Shown here: positions 32,224-40,668 of the stretch, piece by piece | Layout of the letters: the number at the start of each line of letters is the position of its first letter | Numbering within the stretch: the stretch's first letter is position 1 | NCBI GenBank assembly: GCA_018350325.1 | Contig: JAEVLN010000011.1 | Coordinates: forward strand, 713,575-777,574 | Origin: Globodera rostochiensis | Lineage: Eukaryota > Nematoda > Chromadorea > Rhabditida > Heteroderidae | Direction: 5' to 3' | Length of the DNA stretch: 64,000 nucleotides | The notes under the pieces: generated by a model | Databases searched by the model: none | What the model saw: the letters and a program-made list of their open reading frames with translations, nothing else | Told to the model about the DNA's origin: nothing | Position numbers and translations under genes: made by a program

Positions 32224-32760
32224 TTTGCACAAAATGCATTTACATTTTTTTTGTTTGTTATATAATCATGAATTGTTTTTTTCGTTACTACAATTAATTA
32301 TAATAATATTGCTTTGATTTTTAAAAAATATTTTAGTTTTCCTTCTTTTTATTAAATTTTTTGTTAAATTTAATATCTGCATTCGCTTAACTAATTTGCT
32401 TTGACATACTTATTTGAATAGAAAGTATATTTTCTTGTCATATTCATATAATAAGAATAGATTTATTATTTAAATATACTTCTAATTTATGAAGTGGCTT
32501 TTCTTTTGTATCCGCGTTGGTATACATACTGTACTTGATGGCCATTTGTAATAAATAAATAAAACACCCCATTTATTTTTTAGTTATAACTTAATTTATC
32601 TATAGTTAAACTTTTAAATTTAAATTATTTATATTTAACTTTAAATAAACAAATTAACACATTACTTTCTGATTTAAATAATATTTAATTTTTCTAATAA
32701 ATTAAACCGCCTGAATTCGACAGACCAAAATGTCGCGCTTGAAAGAGGCGGTTTTAATTA
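32224..32760 (-). repeat. Duplicated segment, copy 2
   Basis: It is homologous to 8435-8965. Its upstream end carries a perfect 9-bp inverted repeat (AAACCGCCT ... AGGCGGTTT, 32,705-32,755) that is degraded in the other copy. Indels between copies cluster outside the small central frame. Confidence 0.75.
32444..32572 (-). CDS. Small ORF in duplicated segment, 42 aa
   Basis: It is the counterpart of the 45-codon frame at 8646-8783: same ATG, same TGA, three codons shorter by a 9-nt in-frame deletion. From MAIKYSMYTNADTKEK onward there are six nucleotide differences in about 100, mostly replacing amino acids, and no frameshift. This supports a maintained frame but not strong purifying selection. 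Confidence 0.4.
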   Translation of the reverse strand: MGCFIYLLQMAIKYSMYTNADTKEKPLHKLEVYLNNKSILII

Positions 32761-33043
32761 CTATTATTTATTTCTTATTAATTTAAATGCTTTATAAAAA
32801 AGAAGACAATATTTAAATTTCAAACCTAATTTTAATTGGTCAATTTTTTGACTTTGTCTTTTAAACATAACATTTCAAAGATGTTTTTTGGTTATATATT
32901 AATAGTTTTAATACAAAATTATGGTTACTTATTCCAAATTGCTTTTACCTGGTTATCTCTGCGAATTACATTTCAAGGTTTTGTATTGTTTTTGAATACT
33001 GTTGTTAAAATAAAACAATATTATTATGTCGAATTCATTTTAC

Positions 33044-33073
33044 TAGGTTTGCGTCAAAGCAACACATCTTCGC
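33044..33073 (-). CDS. Possible 30-nt microexon
   Basis: TATTTTGTTCAG on the minus strand precedes 30 nt encoding AKMCCFDANL, which ends at a GTAAAA donor. Both splice signals are good and the length keeps phase. It is short enough to be chance. Confidence 0.28.
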
Positions 33074-33441
33074 CTGAACAAAATAGTTGGCATGTTAAGC
33101 TACTTTATAATTAAATTACATTATTTCAGTAATAATTAAATATTTATACTCTTGTGATAGGTGGTGAATGAACGGCGAATTTATTACTCAATTCAGTATA
33201 ATTATATTAGATAAATTAAATAAGTCATCCTTTAGATTTTTGTATTTAATTTTTTACTTTAAACCAGCTAAGTAGAAATAATTCGATAGCGATTTAGAGT
33301 TTTAAGCCAATTTTCTTCTTGTTTCAATTTTCTTTAAATTATTTTTCAAAATGAAAAGCTCGTGTTTGGATAATAGAGCCTATGTAAAACAATTAGATTT
33401 TTGTCTTACTGCCGTTTATTCAAGAAATAAGAGTTACTTAC

Positions 33442-33481
33442 TTTTCCGTTTCATGCTAAATGCCGCCCTGACATCAATCAT
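33442..33481 (-). CDS. First exon MIDVRAAFSMKRK with GTAAGT
   Basis: The minus strand has an ATG followed by MIDVRAAFSMKRK and a consensus GTAAGT donor in the A-rich context. Just upstream (33,491-33,592) another minus frame reads SVRRKKFAANSKKLLNQSIS and ends in a stop ten bases before the ATG. This is either a preceding gene's exon or part of a 5' leader. The ATG and perfect donor make it a plausible start exon for block G. Confidence 0.4.
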
Positions 33482-34101
33482 TTTTGATATTTAGTTTCTT
33501 TTTGAAATAGATTGATTTAACAATTTCTTGCTATTTGCGGCAAACTTTTTTCGCCGTACAGATCCGGACGCATTTATTATATTTATTATCTAGGACCTTT
33601 TGCCGAAATTTTTATTTTGTATTTAATCATTAAATATTATTTGTTTAGCAGAAGCATTGAAAATAATAGCCACACAATAATTAGCATAAACCCAATAATG
33701 CCAGGAATAATTTTATGAATATTACTGGTTGACGACTTCTTTGTTTTTTAAGAAACTCTTTTGATTTTTTTTTGAGATTTTTGCATTTGTTGAGAGACTG
33801 CACCTCAAAAACATTTTTTAACTTCACAAATTAGAATAATTAAAATATTGTCTATTTCTTTATTTAAGAATATCTAAAAACAGCAATGTAAAACTTAATA
33901 TGACAAATTTTCACTCCAATACACAACAATAGTTAAAAAATTATCTATAAAATATTAAACACAAAATAAATAAAATAATTAAATTAATTTTAACAATGAA
34001 AATGCAGTAGCTAATTATAATAGCCAAAAATATATATTAGGCAGATCTCTCAACTAACAAGACACTTGTGTAAGTCAAAAAAAGCAAAAGAATACATTAC
34101 C

Positions 34102-34173
34102 CTAGAAAAGGAGGAAGTACGAATCCGCTTTTAAACCATCTTTTGTGATTCCACAAAGATTGTAAAGAATTGT
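34102..34173 (-). CDS. Coding island, 23 codons
   Basis: The minus frame encodes NLCGITKDGLKADSYFLL before a stop. Protein-like but short, and the + strand is open too. Confidence 0.28.
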   Translation of the reverse strand, partial: TILYNLCGITKDGLKADSYFLLF

Positions 34174-34205
34174 TCATGTTCAGAAATAATCAATCTTGTG
34201 ACCTT

Positions 34206-34369
34206 TGAGCGCGGAGAAATTTTTTAACTTTTATGCTTTTTCAAAAAATTTCAAATATTCGCCCGATATTCGGAATTTTTCGAAAATCCGGGCAAAAGCC
34301 TGGTATTCGACCTGCAAAGCCCGCCCGGCACCTTTCGGGTTGCCCAGAAAAGCCGCCGGCCCAACACTA
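34206..34369. mobile_element. hAT-like MITE remnant
   Basis: A GC-rich, palindrome-laden segment ends on the minus strand with TAGTGTTGGGCCGGCGG, a form common for hAT-type ends. Internal complementary words (GGGCAAAAGCC, CCCGCCCGG) recur. The other end and target duplication were not identified, so it is a fragment. Confidence 0.4.
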
Positions 34370-34505
34370 CGATCCTAAATGGAATAGCCGTTATTTATAA
34401 TATTTCGAGGGCTCTAAAAAGGTATGTAACTTGGTTTAAATATATAACTGTAATTTTGTTATTTATAAAGTCATAAAGGTTTTTTTTAATTTAATCTGTT
34501 AATTT

Positions 34506-34574
34506 TCAAACATGGAACTCGTCCTCGTTGGGGTTGACGCTTTTCTCTTGGTAGTCACTGCCCCAGGACGAAGT
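34506..34574 (-). CDS. Exon abutting the retroelement
   Basis: The GC-rich segment directly outside the left LTR reads, on the minus strand, WGSDYQEKSVNPNEDEFH and then reaches a GTTTGA donor-like site. It has host-exon character and no similarity to the LTR or to sequence inside the element. Its 5' edge lies right at the insertion point (target bases 34,575-34,578), so the element either split this exon or landed within about 20 bp upstream of it. Confidence 0.4.
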   Translation of the reverse strand, partial: TSSWGSDYQEKSVNPNEDEFHV

Positions 34575-34578
34575 ATAT
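34575..34578. repeat. Likely target-site duplication ATAT (left)
   Basis: ATAT precedes the left LTR, with AG between, and ATAT follows the right LTR directly (40,109-40,112). A 4-bp duplication suits Ty3/Gypsy-type integration. The two extra bases also match the bases next to the other LTR, as if one end was not trimmed. AT-rich flanks make a chance match possible. Confidence 0.45.
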
Positions 34579-34580
34579 AG

Positions 34581-34928
34581 TGAGGGAAGCGCACTGTGCC
34601 CCCCAGATTAAGCACCGTTGACTCTCCGGATGAAATTGGGGGAAGGGGAAAGATGGGGAGGATGCCCGGGCCCTGGGCATTGGTGATGGACTCGCCCAAC
34701 TCTCCGATCCAGCACTGACGATAGAGTTTATTCCGTCCTGCTCAACGACCGATGGAACAAGGACAGAGGGATGAAGACTGATCGCTGGGGAAAAGGAGGG
34801 GAACAGGATGAAGCAATGTGGGCGGGGACATTGTTGAAATGAATAAAAGTGATCAATACCCGGGGTAAAGTCCAGCAGTTCTTTGAGGGGTGAGATTGAA
34901 TGGAAAATGCCGACCGGAAACCCTTACA
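34581..34928 (-). repeat. 3' LTR (348 bp)
   Basis: In element orientation it starts TGTAAGGG and ends CCCTCA, so it has TG...CA borders. AATAAA is present on the sense strand at 34,727-34,732 and could serve as the polyadenylation signal. It is identical to the repeat at 39,761-40,108 over all 348 positions. Confidence 0.95.
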
Positions 34929-34944
34929 GCTCCCCCTTCCCCAT
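34929..34944 (-). other. Polypurine tract
   Basis: Sense-strand TGGGGAAGGGGGAGC directly abuts the 3' LTR. This is the position and composition expected of the plus-strand primer in LTR elements, and it fixes the element's orientation. Confidence 0.8.
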
Positions 34945-35196
34945 AGGATCGTCCTCGATCCTCAGATGCAGAGGATGTGTTTCCCGCGAGTGGAAATGGA
35001 GACAGAGGATCCCGGCACTCCGACTCTCGGCTTCGCCCTTCGGTCCTCCTACTCAACTGTCCTCGCCAGGCTGCGCATTTGGAATGAGCAGCTCGTCCAC
35101 CATTCCAGATGGATGACATGGGAAGTCGGGGAGGAACACCCCGGGGTCATTCCGGTCCAGAGGGGGAGATGTTGAAGAGAGAGTGTGAAGAGAGGG

Positions 35197-35640
35197 TTAG
35201 AGGAAGTGGTCCAGGCATCCCAGTGGCATTTTGGAATTTTGGGATGTTGAAATTGAACTGCTGACTCCCCGGAGTTTTGGGTGGGTTGGGTTCGCATCGT
35301 TCATTCGTTTCGTTCGGCCATCCTTCTTTCTTCTTTGGGTCGTTCGTCGTAGTCGCCATCCGTCATGGCCCGGCGCGCCACGTGTACCTTGAGGGAGTGG
35401 GATTAGTTTCTGTTGATCTCCAGTCGACCCTACCGGTGCTGCTTGACCTGCCCGTCCGTTCCATACACGCGGTGACCGTCCTCCGACGTCACCAACGCTT
35501 TTGTCCTTCCGCGTCAGTTTTTCACCGTCGTGTCGGTTGTCCGTGCCGACCTGCTCTGCGCATCGCTGAGTTTCATTTCTCATCACTCCCACTCCCTCCT
35601 TTTTATTTTTGTTTTCCAGTTTCTCCACTTCCAGTTCCAC
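35197..35640 (-). CDS. Possible accessory ORF, 147 aa
   Basis: An ATG-initiated sense frame starts MELEVEKLENKNKKEGVGVM and is rich in Arg, Lys, Gly and Asp. The opposite strand has an equally long frame, so the open state may only reflect GC content. No retroviral accessory family is recognised. Confidence 0.2.
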   Translation of the reverse strand: MELEVEKLENKNKKEGVGVMRNETQRCAEQVGTDNRHDGEKLTRKDKSVGDVGGRSPRVWNGRAGQAAPVGSTGDQQKLIPLPQGTRGAPGHDGWRLRRTTQRRKKDGRTKRMNDANPTHPKLRGVSSSISTSQNSKMPLGCLDHFL

Positions 35641-36050
35641 TTCCTCTTTTTTTTGAGATTTAACGGCCCGGATGTTTCTTCGCCAAGACTGCGGTTCGAA
35701 TTAACGCCGTTTGTTGCATTCTTGGCGAGAATGGCTTTCGCTGCGAAACTTAGCGAAATAGTGTGGGCGAATATTAGAGAACGAGAGATAAATAGCCCCA
35801 ATTTTAACTTTGCCCCACCCTATGTGGGAATGGGTTGATTTTGGGTCTTTTGTCCATTTCCTTACGAGGAAGTTAATTTCAGAATTGAATGGTCCTCCCA
35901 GCCGTGACTAGGGTCTGTTTTTAGAGAATTTTGAGAAAGTTCGCCAAGACATGCTGTTTAAATTTGGCACAAAACTTTTGTTTTGTTTTTTTGGCGAAAA
36001 TGTATGCCTTTCGTTTCGATTCATTTGCTTAATTGTTTTAGTAATGGTCT

Positions 36051-36070
36051 GCTTCTGGCCCTCGGGCCAG
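36051..36070 (-). repeat. Palindromic 20-mer, copy in 3' region
   Basis: + strand GCTTCTGGCCCTCGGGCCAG. The arms CTGGCC and GGCCAG pair around a CTCG loop. It is the consensus member of a family with further copies at 36,895, 37,201, 38,497, 38,560, 38,623, 39,112 and 39,645, all in the same orientation. Confidence 0.75.
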
Positions 36071-37200
36071 TCATCCTGATCTGGACTGCTTCAGCTTGTT
36101 TTTTGTTTTTAATTTTACTCCCATTTTTGTGTCAATCTTTAATTTTAGGCCGATTTTGACCATTTGCAAGAACAAGTTGGCCCGAACCTGGATGGTGCCG
36201 TCGCGAGAAGTTTGAGAGGATTGATGCTGATTGTTGAACATTGGTCCAAACATTACAGGTTTTGTAAAGCGAGGGTCTTTTCTTTGGGCCCTCCTCGAAA
36301 CGGTTTGGGGGCTTACCCTCAGGATGATTACCTCTAAACCCAAATTTTGAATTTTTGGTTCACTTTGTTAAGGATTTTCACCCAAAATTTAAAAAAACTC
36401 CCGTACCTTCGAAGCTTTATAAGAATAACAGGTTCCTGGAAAATTTTTGAATGTTTTAACATGGTTTGTTAAGAGAATTGCCCGAAAATTTCAGGAATTT
36501 GGACATTTTAAGCGAGAATTCCCAGAAAATTTATTTGCTTTGATCAGCTTAATATTCATCAACATTTTAGGAATTTTTCCCTTATGCGGTAGTGGACCAA
36601 ATCGAGCAATTCATATACCAATCGACTCCTCTCGTCAAGCTGAGCACAAAAGTTCGAGTGCGGAACCGCCAGACTGGCGTTTAACAGATCGACTTCCGAG
36701 ACCAGGTTTGCCCCACACCAGTAGTGGACCCTTAAAATTCCCATTTTCAAAATTTTTTTTTTTGGTCGGTTTGGAACTTTTGCATACTTTTTTTTTGATT
36801 ACCGTGGACTGGTCTCCACAAGGTGATTAAATTTTGAAAGGGGTTTTCCCTCTTTTTTGGTTTTTTTTCAAAAGAAAATTTTGGGGTTTATTTCAGCTTT
36901 TGGCCCTCGGGCCAGGTTCACTTTCTTCAAAAAGGCGTGGACTCGAAGCTGCGGACTTTAAAAAGGTTACCTCAGGACTTTTGAGTCAAGTGTGTCCACG
37001 GATAAGGGCCGAAACACACTTTAGGTTAGGCAAAATTCGAGACCGTGCTGATGATGGCCCACTCGTTTTCCTTTTCGTTTTGCTCATGACTGCCTAGCCT
37101 CAATTGGGGTCTCGAGGGCGTAGAATCCGAATCTGACTTCTTTTAGCTGGTTTTCGAACTCTGGATCGGAATTCGACCCATTTTTCGGCGTTTGTTTACT

Positions 37201-37220
37201 GCTTCTGGCCCTCGAGCCAG
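37201..37220 (-). repeat. Palindromic 20-mer downstream of gag
   Basis: GCTTCTGGCCCTCGAGCCAG lies about 40 bp beyond the gag stop. One arm base differs from the consensus. With the copy at 36,895-36,915 it brackets a stretch otherwise without features. Confidence 0.7.
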
Positions 37221-37259
37221 TTGTTTTTTGTTGTTGTTTTTTGAACGGGAGAGTTGTGT

Positions 37260-38681
37260 TCAACGTCTCTGATCACTGCCTTCTTCCGGAGCAGGGCGAC
37301 CGGTGTTGCTCCGAACACTCATTTCGACCAGGGACCTTGCCAAATCTTCCATAAACCCTTCGGATGTCGTCGAGGGAGGGTGAATTGCAGCCGAATTTGA
37401 TTGATTTCGCCATCCCATCTGCGGCTGTGCCGATTGCTGATCACTCCATTCCTTCTGTCCTACAGCCCTGCCTTGATGGTCCTCGAAATCAGCCTGCCGT
37501 TCCTGGCAATCATAAACGAGGTGGCCAATTCGTCCGCAATACTGGCATTGGCGATCGCCCGACCAATTGTTGTGATTGAATTGCTCCTGCCGTCCCTGTC
37601 CCCAGTTTCGAAAGCCGCCACGCGCTCCTCCGAATGACGGCGGCTGCCTTTGCTCGTTTGGCGCCGAAAATTGTCCGAAATTTCGCATGTTGCTCCCCGA
37701 GGATCCCTGCTCATTTCCGGCGTCTCCAGGGGATGGACCGGCGCTCCACTGAGGTTGTGAGGGTCGGTTGTTGATCACATTGACTGCTTGCGACAGTCGG
37801 CTTACCTCATCTCCCCTGTTGACCAGCAGCAACGCTTCCAATTCTTCCGCTTGGGCTTTAACAACATCCAAGCTTTTGACCCGGGTTAATCCAACCAACC
37901 GGATTAAGAAGCTCATGTTTGGCTTGAGGCGGTCCAGAAATTCCTCACAAACTTTCTCTTTCCTCTGTGTTTCGGTGAGGGACTGATTTGTCGCCTCGAT
38001 CAGCGGCGTCAATCGCCTCAAAAATTGTGCCACCGACTCGTCCTCGCGCTGTCTGCACAGCGTCAGTGTTCTTTTGGCGATCTCTCTGCGCTGAGGAGAG
38101 TCCAGCTTGGCCCTGAGTGCAGTCATGGCCAAGTCCAGCGTTGTGGTTTGTGCTGGAGGCAGTTCCTTAAACAGTGCCCGTGGGGCATCCTTCAGGCTCA
38201 ATTTGAACCGGGTCACTTTTTCTTGATCCGTGAAGTTTTTGCCTGAGACCGTGAGATGGTCTTTGAACCGTTCCGCCCAATCATCAAATTCAATTGCCGA
38301 TTCTTCTCCAAACATTTCTAGGCTTGAACCGACCGAAAGTCCGCTAGAGAGCATGTTGATGCCATAAATGGTGCGCTCATTCTTCTTTGGATGAACCTTT
38401 TCCACCTCTGGCACCTTCGCTGACATTTTTCCCTGCCAGAATTTCCTGGCACTTGCCCCGATGGTCACTTCACCATCTCTTTTATTTACATTAACTGCTT
38501 CAGGCCCGCAGGCCAGTGGAATTCCAGACAATTCACCATCTCTTTTATTTACATTAACTGCTTCAGGCCCGCAGGCCAGGGGAATTCCAGACAATTCACC
38601 ATCTCTTTTATTTACATTAACTGCTTCAGACACGCAGGCCAGGGGAATTCCAGACCCGGTGGGGTAGCTGGTCAAAGGCAT
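37260..38681 (-). CDS. gag: Gag polyprotein with CCHC zinc knuckle
   Basis: An intact ATG frame of 473 residues. Residues about 10-72 are three tandem 21-residue repeats (SGIPLACGPEAVNVNKRDGE). Residues about 125-290 match the Ty3/Gypsy capsid-like region: FDDWAERFKDHL, then KLSLKDAPRALF, EDESVAQFLRRL and EEFLDRLKP. Residues about 300-370 are Gln/Gly/Asn-rich and basic. C379-C392 is a CCHC knuckle (C-x2-C-x4-H-x4-C), expected to bind the element RNA. The C-terminus is acidic and there is no in-frame or overlapping protease. Gag would assemble particles that need a partner's enzymes. Codon use and GC differ sharply from the host islands. The short frames antisense to it are shadows. Confidence 0.92.
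   Translation of the reverse strand: MPLTSYPTGSGIPLACVSEAVNVNKRDGELSGIPLACGPEAVNVNKRDGELSGIPLACGPEAVNVNKRDGEVTIGASARKFWQGKMSAKVPEVEKVHPKKNERTIYGINMLSSGLSVGSSLEMFGEESAIEFDDWAERFKDHLTVSGKNFTDQEKVTRFKLSLKDAPRALFKELPPAQTTTLDLAMTALRAKLDSPQRREIAKRTLTLCRQREDESVAQFLRRLTPLIEATNQSLTETQRKEKVCEEFLDRLKPNMSFLIRLVGLTRVKSLDVVKAQAEELEALLLVNRGDEVSRLSQAVNVINNRPSQPQWSAGPSPGDAGNEQGSSGSNMRNFGQFSAPNEQRQPPSFGGARGGFRNWGQGRQEQFNHNNWSGDRQCQYCGRIGHLVYDCQERQADFEDHQGRAVGQKEWSDQQSAQPQMGWRNQSNSAAIHPPSTTSEGFMEDLARSLVEMSVRSNTGRPAPEEGSDQRR
38492..38680 (-). repeat. 63-bp tandem repeat within gag start
   Basis: Three nearly identical 63-bp units encode the 21-residue repeats of Gag. Each unit contains a version of the palindromic 20-mer (GCTTCAGGCCCGCAGGCCAG at 38,497, 38,560 and 38,623). 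Because 63 is a multiple of three, copy number can change without a frameshift. Confidence 0.85.
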
Positions 38682-39235
38682 GCAATCGTTAGGCTTTTGG
38701 GCAAAATAATAATTTTTGAGTGTAATCTAAATTTAGGAAACATTTGCTTTTTGCAATCTTTCTTAGTGATTCCGTCCCGCATAAATGAAAAAGCAAATAA
38801 AAATGAATCTCGGTTTGACATGAGAATGCGTTTCCTTTCCGATTCTCACTGCATTCCTGCGGCGATCAAATCAGTTGCTAATGGACTTCCGCTGACAGCT
38901 TTCGATCGTGAGAGCGGCAATTGAATGAGAAAGTGTTGAAGGGACTAAAGGCCAGCTCGGCCGTTCTTCTTCGAACCCTTTGGAATGCTGGGAAAGCAAC
39001 GATTTTTGGACTTTGATCTCCTGATTTGGTCAAATTCAAGTGATCCTTAGTTTTTGTACCCGAGTCTTGACCGGTTTTCTTGAGTTTTTAGTTTGGGTAA
39101 AATAATTGGCTGCTTCTGGCCCTCAGGTCAGTTTAATTCATCTCCTGATGATGCTTTTGCCATTTTCTGACTATTGGTCGTCTCTTTGGACGTTTTAGTC
39201 CGGACTCAAATGACCGAACTTGTTCGACTTTTATA

Positions 39236-39620
39236 GGCCCCTTTAGTTTTTTTTTTTAGACCGGGCAACCATTGACGGCACTTTTTCTCAAGGTCCCTTT
39301 AGTTCGTACTAGGCCGGACAACAATCAGCACTCCGTTTATTTTTTCCAACGCCCTTTAGTTTTTCACTAGCCCAGGCAACAAATTTTATTTTTCGAAGAG
39401 AAGCCCCTGTAGTTTGTACCAGTCCGGGCATTAGCTTTCGAACTCCATTTTCGGCATGGCCTCTTTAGTTTTGCACTAGTCCAGGCAACAATTGGCCAAA
39501 CTCCTTTTTTCTTTACATGGCCACTCTCGTTTTGTACTGGCCCGCGCATTAATTTACCGTTCCATTTCTTTGCATGGCCCCTTTAGTTTGTACTAGTCCG
39601 GGCAATAATTTCACAATTCA
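39236..39620 (-). repeat. About 57-bp tandem array, 7 copies
   Basis: Units based on GGCCCCTTTAGTTTGTACTA, then GTCCGGGCAACAATT and a T/C-rich spacer, start near 39,236, 39,292, 39,350, 39,403, 39,458, 39,518 and 39,575. Copies are diverged from one another although the LTRs are identical. The array is therefore old within the element lineage rather than newly made here. Confidence 0.85.
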
Positions 39621-39743
39621 ATCGTTTCTCCGTGCACATTTACTGCTTCAAGCCCGCAGGCTAGGGGTACCCCGTTTTTTCCGCCGGCATATTCATCCTC
39701 TGCCCTCGTTGTTGTGCCGATGGACCTTTTCCCAAAAAGGGAA

Positions 39744-39760
39744 CCATCCGGTGCTACCAG
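39744..39760 (-). other. Candidate primer-binding site
   Basis: In sense orientation the 5' LTR is followed by C and then TGGTAGCACCGGATGG. The TGG start fits pairing with a tRNA CCA end, but I could not match the rest to a known tRNA. A short hairpin (GGTTCCCTTTTTGGGAA) follows. Confidence 0.4.
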
Positions 39761-40108
39761 TGAGGGAAGCGCACTGTGCCCCCCAGATTAAGCACCGTTG
39801 ACTCTCCGGATGAAATTGGGGGAAGGGGAAAGATGGGGAGGATGCCCGGGCCCTGGGCATTGGTGATGGACTCGCCCAACTCTCCGATCCAGCACTGACG
39901 ATAGAGTTTATTCCGTCCTGCTCAACGACCGATGGAACAAGGACAGAGGGATGAAGACTGATCGCTGGGGAAAAGGAGGGGAACAGGATGAAGCAATGTG
40001 GGCGGGGACATTGTTGAAATGAATAAAAGTGATCAATACCCGGGGTAAAGTCCAGCAGTTCTTTGAGGGGTGAGATTGAATGGAAAATGCCGACCGGAAA
40101 CCCTTACA
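39761..40108 (-). repeat. 5' LTR (348 bp)
   Basis: It is identical to the other LTR. In sense orientation it is the upstream copy and should carry the promoter. No clear TATA box was chosen. The host sequence resumes directly at 40,109 as AT-rich DNA. Confidence 0.95.
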
Positions 40109-40446
40109 ATATTTTTTTATTTCATATCAATTTTTGTTATAACTTAAATAATTTTTTAATGATAAAGTTTTAGTTTTAAAGTTTAATAAGAAAGTAAGTA
40201 TTAAAATTGGTTAAAATTTTATTATTTAGAGCAGTTTAATGTGTTCTTTCTGGCAAAATTTCTAAATAAAATATAATTTAAAAAATTCCAATTTGGAAGT
40301 ATTATTGCTTTTATAATAATTTTGTCACAATAGGTTTATAAATTTAGCTAATTTAAATTTACAAATAATATTTCAACATTAATATTTTAGGCACGTCTTG
40401 TGTTCAGTCTGATAACTGATAAAATTATAAGATTTATTTATGTGAA

Positions 40447-40668
40447 CTAAGATTTTCTTAACTTTTTACATTTTTTATTGTTTCTGATTTGCCACTGTTG
40501 CCTCTCTTCCCATGCAATTGGGAGTTTTCTTTTGGGTTTAAATTTGCACAGTTTAATGTTAAAAGCCGTCAGGAAAACAAGCACGATGAGCGAAAAAGGA
40601 CTTGATATTTTTGACGGAAATCCGTCGAACATAAATTGAAAGTTGTATAGTACAATAAATTTAATCAA
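40447..40668 (-). CDS. Membrane-anchor-like exon, 73 codons
   Basis: An A-rich-strand frame of 73 codons with an internal ATG (MFDGFPSKISSPFSLIVLVF). A hydrophobic stretch (about 14 residues) is followed by a strongly basic tail (KFKPKRKLPIAWEERQQWQI) and Lys-rich end. That is the pattern of a single-pass membrane segment with a cytosolic tail at a protein C-terminus. The + strand is also open for about 60 codons. The family is unknown. Confidence 0.42.
   Translation of the reverse strand: MIKFIVLYNFQFMFDGFPSKISSPFSLIVLVFLTAFNIKLCKFKPKRKLPIAWEERQQWQIRNNKKCKKLRKS

Larger units (their letters stand above)
28000..34578 (-). other. Inferred minus-strand transcription block G
   Basis: The + strand becomes T-rich at 28 kb. 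Islands read best on the minus strand, with a convincing ATG-plus-donor exon near 33.46 kb. It also contains the second copy of the duplicated segment, one hairpin repeat and a hAT-like remnant. Other spacers are AT-rich and featureless. Confidence 0.4.
34945..37259 (-). other. Region after gag, no recognisable pol
   Basis: This interval separates gag from the 3' LTR. It has frames on both strands because it is GC-rich, including a 147-codon sense frame (35,197-35,640) and a 90-codon one (36,071-36,343). None shows YXDD, DTG, RNase H or integrase HHCC/DDE signatures. Three copies of a GC palindrome lie in its distal half. It may be a filler, a packaging or structure region, or host sequence picked up in place of pol. 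Confidence 0.6.
38682..39760 (-). other. 5' leader of the retroelement
   Basis: This untranslated region lies between the 5' LTR and gag. It holds the candidate primer-binding site next to the LTR, a 57-bp tandem array and two more palindromic 20-mers (39,112 and 39,645). No long frame of its own. Its length and repeats suit a packaging or dimerisation region, which is inference. Confidence 0.6.
34581..40108 (-). mobile_element. Gag-only LTR retrotransposon, 5.5 kb
   Basis: Two direct 348-bp repeats flank an internal region that holds a polypurine tract, a candidate primer-binding site, a tandem-repeat leader and one gag gene, all in minus orientation. The LTRs are identical, implying a very recent insertion. 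GC content is far above the surroundings. The 2.3 kb between gag and the 3' LTR contains no protease, reverse transcriptase, RNase H or integrase motif in any frame I examined. It therefore seems non-autonomous, depending on pol supplied by another element. Gag style and the 4-bp target duplication favour the Ty3/Gypsy type. Confidence 0.9.

Noticed and set aside
31764..32297. A 177-codon + frame
   Set aside because: It runs across the hairpin repeat and AT-rich DNA and ends inside the duplicated segment. The reading is T-rich and has no protein-like region beyond the repeat.
35690..35710. GGTTCGAAT as the T-loop of a tRNA gene
   Set aside because: No matching acceptor stem, anticodon arm or D-arm could be folded around it.
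34853..36830. Numerous frames over 70 codons on both strands inside the retroelement
   Set aside because: GC-rich sequence has few stops. None showed enzyme motifs, and several are exact antisense shadows. Only the gag frame has family features.
39236..39620. The tandem array as a possible CRISPR array or telomeric repeat
   Set aside because: Units are directly adjacent, diverged throughout and lie inside an LTR element leader. There are no unique spacers and no terminal position.
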